A DNA stretch of 52,306 nt from Trichomonas tenax (taxonomy: Eukaryota > Parabasalia > Trichomonadida > Trichomonadidae). This document shows, piece by piece, positions 20,801 to 29,857 of this stretch. Location of the stretch: NCBI GenBank assembly GCA_023091735.1, contig JALKBU010000277.1:1-52306 (forward strand). Reading direction: 5' to 3'. How positions within the stretch are numbered: position 1 is the first letter of the stretch; every line of letters starts with the position of its first letter. The translations under genes and the position numbers were made by a program. The notes below the pieces were generated by a model. It had not been told where the DNA came from. It searched no databases and saw only the letters and a list, made by a program, of their open reading frames with translations.

Positions 20801-21521
20801 TGGCTCCTTGAAATTGAGGCACAGAAGCAGAAGGTCTCATTTGCGGTTGCATGAATCTTGGGTCCTGCTGTCTCTGTTGTTGTTGGGCCTTGGCTTCTTT
20901 CTTTTGCGCTGCTTTTATGTAAAAATTTTCGGCTTCGAATGTAATGTTCTTGTCTGTATCGTCATCTGTCGGTTTTGGTTCATCAGGCTGAACGTGCGGT
21001 GCCGCAATTGTGCCAGAAGGGCTTCTAGACATTTGAAAATGCTGCAAAAACTGCGGCGTGAGTCTGTTCTGAAATTGCACCGGCAGTACCGAAGGCATGT
21101 TGTTTGTTGAATTTAAACGCGACATTTGTTGTGGTTGTTGGCGAAATTGCGGTTTTGGAGCTGCTTGAGGCGGCGGAGGCGCATTTGTTGGGTGTAGAGT
21201 GTCAAAACCTCTTTGATTAAACAAGGTGAAAGCGGGAAAAGAAAACGAAATTTTGTTTTCATTTTGTTTGTCAACAGCCTGAATTGATTCTTCTTTTTCG
21301 ATTTGTATTAACGATTCTTTCGCGCGCTTTTTAGGTAAGGGCAAAAGCCCTTGGTTTGTCTCGTTTCTCGTTACAGATTGTCTTCTCGATGTTGTTCGAG
21401 TCCTAAAATGGGTCCTCCACTGATCTGCTTTATACGCGAAGTCAGAGGATGTCGTCTGACTCGTGTCATACTCGACCAACAAAGAATCGTAAAGACTTAT
21501 TGATCGAGGCTCAGTGGACAT
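17841..21521 (-). CDS. TAF1: TFIID subunit TAF1 (DUF3591 core plus one bromodomain)
   Basis: A 1226-residue protein; I start at the ATG 21519-21521 because the codon before it is TTG. The order is: a Gln/Pro-rich, probably disordered N-terminus (to about 300); the TAF1 core (DUF3591), with TYKPDEVVDDPDMQVSPFLKEL-like and GGIIIVEQTVEYPQF stretches and YIRRIEASYCAGLLEARKKV; an acidic stretch near 880 (DIDEEEEEETQLD); a lysine/serine linker; and a C-terminal bromodomain at about 1108-1210 with VPDYYKVIKNP and the acetyl-lysine-binding Asn in CQIYNE. TAF1 is the largest TFIID subunit and promotes RNA polymerase II initiation by contacting TBP and promoter DNA. Animal TAF1 has two bromodomains; I see one here. 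I also see no CCHC zinc knuckle. Codon use is less AT-rich than its neighbours, in keeping with a conserved housekeeping gene. Confidence 0.92.
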   Translation of the reverse strand: MSTEPRSISLYDSLLVEYDTSQTTSSDFAYKADQWRTHFRTRTTSRRQSVTRNETNQGLLPLPKKRAKESLIQIEKEESIQAVDKQNENKISFSFPAFTLFNQRGFDTLHPTNAPPPPQAAPKPQFRQQPQQMSRLNSTNNMPSVLPVQFQNRLTPQFLQHFQMSRSPSGTIAAPHVQPDEPKPTDDDTDKNITFEAENFYIKAAQKKEAKAQQQQRQQDPRFMQPQMRPSASVPQFQGATFSYQNISKQFITQIYNQQQLRPTPPPQQVPDSPFLNSMLIHNDYGLMDSKVTNIPLSLDKSDKSIPFTQQRESTVNSFEYQSIKNLAPLDWNTINLHSDRYYIRLKVAKENRHQSLQHSSPALNLVLIEPNLRDLENFHHPHLDTIPIIGHPYTVTYKPDEVVDDPDMQVSPFLKELSDLSGKRGGIIIVEQTVEYPQFITNVGMASTLVTYWHKAHPNDIPRNFDQFWQILEPDHASPFIGEIPKSEPVQCLSCNMFNVPVAKHPVEPTDFLLVRSMQKPNFYIRRIEASYCAGLLEARKKVMRPGTKDAQKFNLNFIKAIMINIFRGTEQYSGRHHIQVQNVIKEFFPDVNEPKLRSILKDFADFYREQGNGFWKIKDNINLDNEFQKIDITPEDVCSYQSMLVGHYHLKKSGVNILIRSRRVYQQIQKLEGETTKKVAARIEIELMKTPWARTENFVKAFEGQAMQIQRTEDGQQIMRSKSRREHDNSIGAPQPAPKKPLAGTKADLRALTLRELKDKLMQLGVQASDIEKLSRWQQVALLRELANSKAQDGKEDNITENFSRGPRNDNAAIVQRYKKVYQETFLNNLNFISSNNSSNSNVKFDDGAILDDIAMQMNREDIDEEEEEETQLDPSVDHPDGAENKKRAIAGGDPPELVPYGLATHPINIDWNELGYGDCRKRKVAKIINVSLDQNLRPVINIQWRRTPHQISDLERLESFVNNEQTTKLVTRAQDIEARILIGQRKQLLDKLRRTKTAQKTKNDKYTQVLRYIPYDHQVLLVTDPDGQLTFHLDPEVIKRVIDASTRYSNYCATAANSKSSSSSSKKKSGRSQNMVLAESDEDDDDVPETTTVVRSRRSKSPVTRFNELLREIVMKLKGDPQWEVFVEPVQKKYVPDYYKVIKNPKCIMDIERRVKNEEYTTVENFYQDMHQIRKNCQIYNETRHPELYKHGERFWETFLELLRESREEIDTVANEIDPVIRK

Positions 21522-22591
21522 CAAAAAAGAAATTTTTTTTGGTATACGATTAAATAAACAATTGAACTTTAATTTTTTGATATTTTACTTATTTTCTTGT
21601 TTTTCTTTCATTATTCTATCTCTATTTCATATCCATTAAAGAATTTTGGATTTTCAGAAAGAAATTTTGAATCCAATTTTAAAAAATTTGAGTTTGAGGA
21701 ATTTCACCTACAAATTCTGTTATTATTCGCCTATCTCTTTCTAGATTTTTATTAATTTTATCTAAATCTTCTTTTTAAGTTCAAATTCCAAAATTTATCA
21801 CTATTTTATATTTAATAGTGACTCCAAATTGAATAATTACATAGCAATAGTTATTATATATATTTTCTATAAAGTAATTTACTTAGAATTTATATATCAT
21901 TTTGATTTCATGAAACAAATAATAAATATCACGATTAGGTTCATCTTAATATTTCATGTTTGTTTATTGCCCATGCTTCGGCTTTCAGATGTGATTAATG
22001 TACCCATTTATCTTATAAAATTCAATTGAAAATGATTGAGCAGAAGACAAACGATACCTAACATTTTTGGCCTTTTCTCGGCCAATAATCAACATCTGGC
22101 CTTATGGTAATACAGAGAGATGGGTAATATATTTGTCCATGATCTCTGAGAGTTTGAAGCGATTCTACAATTTCATCCCTAATCTCGAGATATATAATTA
22201 AACAAAAAATATTTAAATCAGGAAATATAATTGTTAGGCTATGATAGTATAAGCAACGGTGTATATAACTGTAAGGTGTACATTGTAATATTCCCGAATT
22301 TCCCTCTCAACAGATTTTAACTCTCAGTGTTAAAATGTGGTAATAACATTAACACATTGAATCTAGAATATATGAAGTATGTGTTATATGAATTCAAATC
22401 AATAACACTATAAGCCTTCAAGATTATGAAATCAAAATTGCCTATAACAGAAAATGTATGATATTAATTAATAAGTGGTGAGTATAGAATACATTGATGT
22501 TTGTAAGATGTTTTATCTAGTTGTTAATCATTGTTATTGCTGCATTGTCGAGATACACTCTAAATTAATATTTCAAAAGTGACTGAATACC

Positions 22592-22715
22592 GATGTGTTA
22601 TTTGGAGTGCATCACATCAAGATGATCATAAGGAGCATATCAGTTATTATATCCATATACTATAGTACTGGTATATACTTTTGCATCGAGTTTTATATTG
22701 TTGTTGCCTTTGTAT
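22592..22715 (+). repeat. dispersed repeat D, copy 1
   Basis: About 75-80% similar to 44686-44810. Both contain GATGTGTTAT, AGTGCATCAC, a TATACTTTxGCATCGAG block and TTTGTAT in the same order and spacing. No coding frame is evident in either copy. Confidence 0.6.
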
Positions 22716-23370
22716 ACATGTTTGTGGTAATGTACATTCTCCCGATGCTAGAATTATTGTGATTGATTAATCCATGAAATTGTGTGTATTTAAGAAGTCT
22801 ACATGCTATTCAAAGATACCTTATTACATGCACACAGTTTTTGATGGTTTATTATAATATTTTATGAAAAATATGTAATAAATTTTATTCAGAAGAGTGA
22901 TTGTGGATTGTTTGACATGAATCAATAAATTATAGCGTGTGTAGAGCAATTGGTTATCATAAATAGCTAATTATAACATATTATTAGATTCATCAAAAAA
23001 ATATCATATGCTATGTCAGATTAAAAGAAACACTATACTACTCATATGAGAGTGTGTCATTTGTACGCTTTCACAAGCCTCAAATTCAGAAAAATCAAAA
23101 TTTATTTTATCAAGTCCCTTATTTCATAACATATGTACTTGGGTATATGCTTTCGCATGTTGTGTTGAGCATCCAACATATATATGGACGTGAATTAGAA
23201 AATAATAAAAATATTCACTTAAATTTTGATGCTACTCAGTATATATTATTTTGTATACGTGTGCATCCTTCCTGCACAGAGAAACTTATCAGAAACATCG
23301 TAAATAGCAAAAATGATTGTGATATATAATTTTGATAATGTAAAGTGATTGTGTCAAAATGTCAAAAAAA

Positions 23371-23496
23371 ATCAAAAATTTGAAATATTTCACAAAAGAG
23401 ACACTCTTCGTGCTGTCATTTTTGTTGAATATTTCAAATTTTTGATACAAAAGTGAACCATTTTAGAAAAGTTACTTTTTGTAAACTTTTCAAAAT
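23371..23496. repeat. inverted repeats (AT-rich hairpins)
   Basis: ATCAAAAATTTGAAATATT at 23371-23389 is exactly complementary to 23428-23446 (19 bp, 38-base loop). A second inverted repeat follows at about 23459-23496 (CATTTTAGAAAAGTT against AAACTTTTCAAAATG, imperfect). These are AT-rich, so a structural role is uncertain. Confidence 0.6.
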
Positions 23497-24140
23497 GTGT
23501 TACTTTTGTCAAGAATTGTATTTTTAACATATGCACACATTATAATGCACATTTGCAGTCTAGTTATAGAAAAATTAGTCTTTTTTATTAAGTTTTTAAT
23601 AGTGGTTATTTCCACTTGAAAAATTTACACTGTAAGAAAGCACCTCTCAAAATTTTCAATGTTGCAACATTTGAATTTAAAGTACCATTATTGGAGGAAA
23701 CTGTTTAAAGGTTTTTCTCTGTGGATGACACTTATTAATTTTGTCGCTTGAACGCTTAATAATTCCGTATATATTTGGCACAAGAAGAATATTCTTGAAT
23801 TTAGAACCGAATTAAGAGACTTGATGAGATTGCATCACAAGCATAATGCAACAATACGTTGATATTTGATATTTAAGTTCATAATTATATACATTGATTT
23901 CGATTTCTAAATGCAATATTAACGCACCTTTTATTTATTGAAATATTTCATACCAAGAAATAATATACTTTGCAATTACAATTTAGGAATTATGATAAAT
24001 CAATGAATAAATCATAAAAATTGAAAACGAATTAGAAAATAAGAAAATTTTAAGATGACGATATAGGTAAAACAATTTTTTTCATATTTGACGTCAGAAA
24101 TATGACATATGACAAATAAAGTATTCCAAATCAAAAATTT

Positions 24141-24150
24141 GTCATGTAAA
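24141..24150 (+). promoter_or_regulatory. GTCATGTAAA element upstream of Rab gene
   Basis: GTCATGTAAA lies 38 bp before the Rab ATG, with TGACATATGACA further upstream at about 24102. It is one of the recurrent TGACATGTAAA-type near-palindromes seen before several genes here. A regulatory role is inferred from position and recurrence only. Confidence 0.4.
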
Positions 24151-24187
24151 TTTTGAATTAGGAAATGAAAAACTGACAAAATTTTTC

Positions 24188-24775
24188 ATGTCGAAAATAC
24201 CAGAGTACAAAATTGTGACAATCGGATCCCACAGTGTTGGAAAAACATGCTTAATCAACAGATTTTACTATGGAGAGTACGGTGATTCTCCCAAACCAAC
24301 TGTTGGCATCGCTTATGTTAAAGTTAACACAACTGCAAATAATCATCCTGTAGTTTTACATCTTTATGATACTGCAGGACAGGAAAAGTACTCAAACCTT
24401 GTTCCAATCTATATTAGAGATTCACACGCTGTTATCATTTGTTATGATGTTAATGAATCTGATTCATTACAAAAGGTACAATCGTTCTTGCAAGTCGTAA
24501 ACGAATCTATACCTGAGGAAGTACCAAAGGTTATTGTTGGAGCAAAGTGTGATTTATTCAAATCAGGAGTCCCTGGACAAGATATTGATCAATGGTGCTC
24601 GAGCCAAAATATCCCTCACTTCATATCATCTTCAATAACAGGGCAAGGCGTTGAGGAATTATTTGCACATGTTGCCAAAGTTGCAGATGATGCCTCACAC
24701 ATTGTCACAAAGAAGAATGAAGTTTTGCAGAAGAAGAGGGAGAAAGAAGACAATCCTCAATCATCCTGCTGCTAA
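24188..24775 (+). CDS. Rab-family small GTPase with non-canonical G4/G5
   Basis: A 195-residue Rab-type GTPase: P-loop GSHSVGKT at about 12-19, switch I PTVGIAY, G3 DTAGQEKY and a C-terminal di-cysteine (QSSCC) for geranylgeranylation, preceded by a charged hypervariable tail. Rabs recruit effectors to transport vesicles. The guanine-specificity motif NKxD reads GAKCD: the Asn is replaced by Ala, and the G5 motif (normally SAK) reads SSS. The switch and P-loop residues are intact, so the protein may bind nucleotide with changed affinity or specificity. The frame is clean with normal codon use, which argues against decay. The overall look is nearest to the Rab5/Rab21/Rab22 branch, but I cannot assign a subfamily with confidence. 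The next gene on the same strand encodes V-ATPase subunit c. Confidence 0.88.
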   Translation: MSKIPEYKIVTIGSHSVGKTCLINRFYYGEYGDSPKPTVGIAYVKVNTTANNHPVVLHLYDTAGQEKYSNLVPIYIRDSHAVIICYDVNESDSLQKVQSFLQVVNESIPEEVPKVIVGAKCDLFKSGVPGQDIDQWCSSQNIPHFISSSITGQGVEELFAHVAKVADDASHIVTKKNEVLQKKREKEDNPQSSCC

Positions 24776-25387
24776 TTTCGAAGGGCACTTGTAAATACCC
24801 TTTCTATTAAAATCGATTTGTATGGTTTATTTCATGATATTTATGAAAAAATATCATTCCAAATATCATATTCAAAATCTGTTTCTCTGCACACACAAAA
24901 TCAACTATGCATGATATGCCTATTATATTGCAATAGCATATGTGAGTTGAATTTTGTTTTCATATATATGAGATTTATTTTTATATGTGGATAACTCAAA
25001 TCAATACCATAGGACGTAGGTAATGGAGCAGCATAATAGAACAATGGTAAAACCAGGCATCAAAATTGAAAGAAGTGATCAAAGGGATTCAATTGATTGG
25101 TAATAGACTTAAACAAACATTAAAAATCGGTCCATTTGTGTGTGTAGTTGATCATTCATTGGCCAAAAACGAAAATCAATTTTTTGCTAAAAAGCAAAGC
25201 TTTTTATTTAGCATATAGAACCATCAAAAGACCAGAAAAACATTTCCGCGTTCAAATCCTAATATAAATAAATTTAAGAAACAAGAACGATCACAAAGCG
25301 GCTTATATATGAACAGACCCCTTCAATTTTCAAATAAAACCGTCATTCGATCGGCTACCTGATTTGTAAAGTTTATAGCCATTCTCA
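24776..25387. other. intergenic region, nothing identified
   Basis: About 610 bp of AT-rich sequence between the Rab gene and the V-ATPase gene. I see no ORF worth naming and no motif pair, apart from a short imperfect hairpin at about 25190-25210 (GCTAAAAAGCAAAGCTTTTT). Confidence 0.5.
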
Positions 25388-25900
25388 ATGGCAGTTATCG
25401 AAGATCTTTGCCCAGCAGTTGCTCCATTCTTCGCTTTCCTCGGTATTGGTATTGCTCTTGCCTTCACAGGCATTGGCTCAGGCTATGGTACAGCTAAATC
25501 CGCTATTGGTGTTTTTGCTGCTTGCGCTATTCATCCAGAATTCATTTACAAAGGTTTACTTCCAGTCGTCATGGCAGGTATTGTCGGTATCTACGGATTA
25601 GTCGCTGCTGTTATTATGAACGGTAAAATCTCTATCACAGGTTCCGGATTCCATCTCTTCAATTCTTATGCTATGCTCGCCGCTGGTATTTCTGTCGGCC
25701 TTTGCGGTCTTGCTTCTGGTATGTGCATTGGTGTTGCTGGTGATGCTGCTGCTCGTGTTATGGCCGAGAAGCCACAACTTCTTATGGGTGCTATGCTCGT
25801 CCTCATTTTCGGAGAAGTTCTTGGTCTTTACGGCTTCATTGTTGCTATCATCCTTAGTGGTAAAGACGATACCCGTGGCTGCGCTCGTGTCGTCCAATAA
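25388..25900 (+). CDS. V-type H+-ATPase subunit c (proteolipid)
   Basis: A 170-residue, four-helix proteolipid of the V-ATPase membrane ring. It has two duplicated hairpins with glycine-rich helices (GIGIALAFTGIGSGYGTAKSA, then LAAGISVGLCGLASGMCIGV). The proton-carrying glutamate is Glu143 in LIFGEVLGLYGF, in the fourth helix as in other eukaryotic c subunits. The length is slightly above the usual 155-165. The ring drives acidification of lysosomes and other endomembrane compartments. Codon use differs from the neighbours: many GTC, CTT and GCT codons and few A-ending codons, consistent with high expression. It lies between two Rab genes that also act on endomembranes, but the spacing gives no sign of co-transcription. 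Confidence 0.95.
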   Translation: MAVIEDLCPAVAPFFAFLGIGIALAFTGIGSGYGTAKSAIGVFAACAIHPEFIYKGLLPVVMAGIVGIYGLVAAVIMNGKISITGSGFHLFNSYAMLAAGISVGLCGLASGMCIGVAGDAAARVMAEKPQLLMGAMLVLIFGEVLGLYGFIVAIILSGKDDTRGCARVVQ

Positions 25901-26384
25901 GAATATTACTTTTGAATTAAACCTAACTTATATCTAAAAATGCTCAACTTACTCTATAGCAACCCAAGCTTTTTACAGTATTTTTCTTTTTGGGTTATTC
26001 TAAAAAGAAAGATATCAAAATACATTTTTTTAATTTGAGCTTTTTTTCTTCAGTTGTTTCAAAGAGCATAATTGCTTCAACCTGTATAACAAGACTCCTT
26101 CATTTCTCCCGTCTTATCTCTTTTCTTTCTCGATTATCTTTTTATCGTTTGTTTTAAATCTGAGAACAGAACAATTTTGTTGGGACTATGTCATAATGCT
26201 GATGCTATTAGATAATTTTAGTAATGTCACACAACATATTATCAACAAAATAACATTCTCAGTATAACAAATGGATTTACCCATTTTATCTTTGAAATCC
26301 TTTTTGAGATTCTGTAGGTGGAATGATTAAAGTACAATTCGATTTCAAATAACTAAAAGAGATTTATCAGATATAATTAAAAAT
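25901..26384. other. intergenic region between convergent genes
   Basis: About 480 bp between the ends of the V-ATPase c gene and the minus-strand Rab gene. A perfect 9-bp inverted repeat TTTCTTTTT/AAAAAGAAA (25983-25991 and 26002-26010) could form a weak hairpin. The rest is pyrimidine-rich or AT-rich without ORFs. Confidence 0.5.
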
Positions 26385-26981
26385 TTAGCAACATCCAGAT
26401 TTCTTCTTATTTTGGGAAGACAAATCATTAACTACCTTCTGATCAGTCTCAGATAACTGGCATGAATAATTCATTCCGAGTCTACCTGCTTGAACGAACA
26501 TCTCATCGACACCTTCACCTGTGACGGAAGATGTGAAGAAAAGACCATTGAATTGATTCATAAATTTATCTTCAATCGACTCATTCGACAATGTATTATC
26601 GTTGGAAAGATCTATTTTATTGATAGCGAGGATCATTGGCGGCGGATTTTCGCATGAATTGTTAACTAAGTCCTTCCATGTATCTAACGAGTTAAATGAA
26701 TCCATATCAACAATTGAAGCACAAATAATTGCGCAAGCAGCAGATCTTGTATAGAGCGGTGTCAAAGCTTGGAATTGCTCCTGTCCAGCCGTGTCCCAAA
26801 TGAATAAATCTACATTTTTGTTATCGATTTCGATAGTCTTTTTCTGATGATTTGCGCCAACTGTTGGTGTTATTGACTTGTTATGGGATTCAGTGATCCA
26901 CCTGTTGACAAGAGATGTCTTTCCTGCACCAGAATTACCAAGAAGAACGATTTTCAAGGCAACCCTTTCTGAGTTAGACAT
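26385..26981 (-). CDS. Rab-family small GTPase (canonical motifs)
   Basis: A 198-residue Rab-type GTPase with an ATG at 26979-26981. Motifs: P-loop GNSGAGKTS at about 14-22, switch I TPTVGANH, G3 DTAGQEQF, G4 NKID in LAINKIDLS, G5 region SSVTG, and a C-terminal GCC for prenylation. It differs from the Rab at 24188-24775 in the intact NKxD and in the hypervariable tail, so this is not a recent duplicate. Expected role: vesicle targeting on endomembranes. The frame is clean. I cannot name the subfamily; trichomonads carry very many Rab paralogues. Confidence 0.9.
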   Translation of the reverse strand: MSNSERVALKIVLLGNSGAGKTSLVNRWITESHNKSITPTVGANHQKKTIEIDNKNVDLFIWDTAGQEQFQALTPLYTRSAACAIICASIVDMDSFNSLDTWKDLVNNSCENPPPMILAINKIDLSNDNTLSNESIEDKFMNQFNGLFFTSSVTGEGVDEMFVQAGRLGMNYSCQLSETDQKVVNDLSSQNKKKSGCC

Positions 26982-28423
26982 CCAAGAAAACTATGAAAAA
27001 CCAAAACCCAAAATTTTCTTGTATCTGCATTCGATTTCTCACATTGGGTCGATTTCACAGCAAGATTTTTCGAAAACAGAATTCGCCCTTTTCAAAATAA
27101 AATCTTTAAGAAGTGTATCAACTCTGGGGGTCAGAACCAGATCAAACATGTATGGGTAAATATAACTCTTATGTGATACCATACATTGTTGTAGTGTTAA
27201 ACATATATAATATCGTTTCATATTTTTCATTAACAATTTGATATCAGCTTATTATTGAGTAAATAGCAATATTTATTATAAATATATTACATACCAACAA
27301 CATAGTAGCATATTACAAATAATACAAGCTCCTAATTGAATAATTGTTCAGTATCTTAAATTAAATACATGAAATCATTGCGGAGACGACAATATACATA
27401 GATGCATGCACATATTACATGTTTTTAATGTGATACACCAACTTATATTCATAGCCTCCCGATGAAATTGTTGAAATTATTGATTAATTAAAATAAAGTA
27501 TTCAAAAATAAAAACTATGGAAAAATAATTAGCATCATATATACTATTTTATTAATGTAAACGGTGTCAAATAAATTGTGAAAACATGACGTTTAACCTT
27601 ATTTGCTTTTTATAATATGGTTTATTATAATACTTATATAATGGTAATGCTAATTTTGCCAATTTTGGTCGCTAAAAACCAAATTTGAGGGTTTAAACAC
27701 TTCTAATCTTTTATAAAATGCTAAAAATTATTTCCTTTTCTAAATTTTTAGCTGAAAATGAAATTTATCAAGAAACAAAATATATCAAAATGATTTATAA
27801 TTGCTACAAAATTTTAATCATCCAAAAATAGCCTTTTAACTATTGTTTCGTTCAACCAGAAAATCTTTTATTACCAATATTCTGGAAAGAAAAAAGTGTA
27901 CTCCATATATTTATGTAGTCTACTGCTTGAATAAGGAGAAAATCTTATGTGTGGATTCGAGTTTCGGCACCGTTATTAAATCCATATTTTGATTGAATTT
28001 TAAATGTTCCCATTCTAACATACTTCATAACTCCATTCAGCTTACCGCCAATGTGCTTTCACATCTACAAATTAACTCCATACACAATCTCATATTAATC
28101 CAAATGAATCACATTTGGACATTATTTCGTCCAATGGAATGACTTTTAATAGCTTAGGATACCAAAATCCTAAAGTCAACTGAGTTAATGAATTCACAAC
28201 AGATATGGAAGAAATTAAAGAAACTATTTTTCTTAATCTCAAATTACACTACTTAAGCACTATGGTCATACACACGCACTACAGCTTTAACTAATTTTTC
28301 GTGTGCTGATATACTCATTGATGAAAATGAAATTCGTCATCCATTCAAAATTGAAAATCAATTTTATTGCAATTTTTCTCTAAATTTCAATAGAAAAAAT
28401 ATTGGTATAGTAAAAATTATAGT
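26982..28423. other. AT-rich intergenic region, nothing identified
   Basis: About 1.4 kb with only short open frames and no repeats shared with the rest of the window that I could find. It separates the Rab gene from a recombinase relic. Confidence 0.5.
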
Positions 28424-28843
28424 TTAAATTACGGGTGCAATAATATTAGCAGCTTCTTGAGTTGTTTTTGACAAATATCTCATAAAACAAACACTCTTCC
28501 AACGATCCATCGATTTTATCGATGCATGATTAATTCCTTGAGAATTTGCAGTGGTGGCTGCGCCACGACGATTAGAATGAGTGCTATATGAAGCTGGATC
28601 GATTCCAATTGCATATAATGAGCTCTTGAGAAGTTTTTCATAATAAGTGTAACTGTGAGGAAAAACAGGCAGTTCAGGTGAAACTTCTATATGATTCAAA
28701 TATTCTTTATACCATATATAAGGAGAATGTGAGGCTCTTTGCATTGCTGATGCGAAAATAGCGTTAATATGCGTGGCCTGCATTTTACATTTTGATGTTG
28801 TCAAAATTTGAACTAAAAATAGTCTTTCTAATTTTGTCTGAAA
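28424..28843 (-). pseudogene. tyrosine recombinase C-terminal fragment
   Basis: The open minus-strand frame runs from a stop at 28844-28846 to its own stop at 28424; the first possible start is not an ATG. The peptide holds the catalytic C-terminal half of a tyrosine recombinase: THSNRRGAATTAN (box with His-x-x-Arg), then INHASIKSMDRWKS with Trp in place of the second His (a usual substitution), and MRYLSKT with the Tyr nucleophile nine residues after that Trp. The first catalytic Arg and the N-terminal core-binding domain are missing. Tyrosine recombinases of this 'RRGAAT...RWKS..Y' type occur in Crypton, DIRS-like and other eukaryotic mobile elements; I cannot tell which. Upstream minus-strand coding relics to about 29433 may belong to the same element. 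Confidence 0.7.
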
Positions 28844-29057
28844 CTAGGATAAAGGAATAAGCTACTAAATATAGATGATATATTGGAAAAAAGTTAGCAT
28901 TTTTACATAGATTATTTTGTTCAGAAATTGGATGTTTAACAATACGAATATTGATTTCTATTGAAATTTGGCAGAAAAATTGCAATAAAATTATCATTTC
29001 AATTTTAGAAGGGATGATGAATGGCATTTTCATGTATATTTTTTATGCTTAAGATAT

Positions 29058-29433
29058 TTATATATTAGATATCATATGTGGTCGATCATTCGAGTTAATT
29101 GGCATTGAGATAGAAGCTGAGATTGGATAAATCGAAAATATTTTTGGAATATTAAGAAAATATCTGACCAGTGAATCTGATGAATGACCATAAAGAAGTG
29201 ATGCATCAGGGGATGATGCAAAAGCATCTTGATCACTTTGGATGTGCGCATTATCTATCCATCGCGTAGCGAATGAGTGATTGCGCACATTTTATGCTCA
29301 AACAAGGCTTTAGAGCGTGCAGTAGGCTATCAGCACCATTGCCTACGTAAATTAAGGCTGATTGCCCATCCTTTTCGCCCAAATAGAGTGGCGAAATGAA
29401 ATTAGGGAGAATAGGCCTGCGCTTAGTAAAACA
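29058..29433 (-). pseudogene. decayed coding relic upstream of recombinase fragment
   Basis: Two minus-strand open pieces overlap in different frames: 29251-29433 (contains YLGEKDGQSALIYVGNGAD) and 29058-29288 (contains SSPDASLLYGHSSDSLVRYF). I recognise neither. They lie in a patch (29290-29640) clearly richer in G+C than its surroundings, as former coding DNA would be. Their strand and position suggest one decayed mobile element together with the recombinase fragment at 28424; this is inference. Confidence 0.35.
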
Positions 29434-29857
29434 TCAGTTTCTAAATAGTGGAAGCCAACAACCCAACTTTGTCACTCTCACAAGCAACTTTTTTCAGCGA
29501 TCTGATTTAGAAGCAAATTAGGGACAACGCCTCGAAATAGTAGGGAGCCCTGCTATGCAATGGAAGAGGAAGCTATTTGTGCGTAGAGACTTCTGTCTTC
29601 AATGGGGTCCTCTCGGTAAAATAGAGCTCTCCATTACTTGAATGGATTTGGCGGGATTTTTTTGAGAAAATAATCGAAAAATTGGTTTTGGGGAGATTGA
29701 CTGATAAAAACGTCTTTCTTATCGTATGGAGGCTAATTTTTCCATATTATTAACGAGAAAACTCCATCTCACATTTTGATTTTTTTTAATGGAAGTACTT
29801 CGTGTCCCACTTTATTCTGAAGTTTACATTATTCGTATAAAAGATTTCTAGATTTTA
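29434..29857. other. GC-enriched patch then promoter region
   Basis: 29434-29640 continues the G+C-richer patch with stops in every frame; no tRNA, snRNA or rRNA signature was found in it. 29640-29857 is AT-rich 5' flank of the Frag1-like gene. Confidence 0.4.

Larger units (their letters stand above)
21522..24187. other. long AT-rich intergenic region
   Basis: About 2.7 kb between TAF1 and a Rab gene that diverges from it. Open frames are short and several start without ATG (for example 23054-23329 starts GTG). Recognisable items are a repeat-D copy (22592-22715), hairpins at 23371-23496 and motif-like TGACATATGACA and GTCATGTAAA just before the Rab gene. A weakly similar stretch (about 70%) links 23534-23630 with 50629-50760. 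Confidence 0.55.

Noticed and set aside
22060..22140. U2/U6-like snRNA fragments (TTGGCCTTTTCTCGGCC, AATACAGAGAG)
   Set aside because: The order is wrong for U2, the U6 context after ACAGAGA is absent, and no Sm site or stem pattern fits. The first part is just a short 6-bp hairpin.
23054..23329. 91-codon open frame
   Set aside because: It starts with GTG, has no recognisable domain and lies in AT-rich DNA where such frames arise by chance.
25983..26010. Intrinsic-type terminator hairpin after the V-ATPase gene
   Set aside because: It is an A/T-only stem; RNA polymerase II does not use this signal and similar stems are common in this composition.
29313..29640. Structured RNA gene in the G+C-richer patch
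   Set aside because: I found no tRNA, 5S, SRP or snRNA signature. Coding relics on the minus strand explain at least part of the composition.
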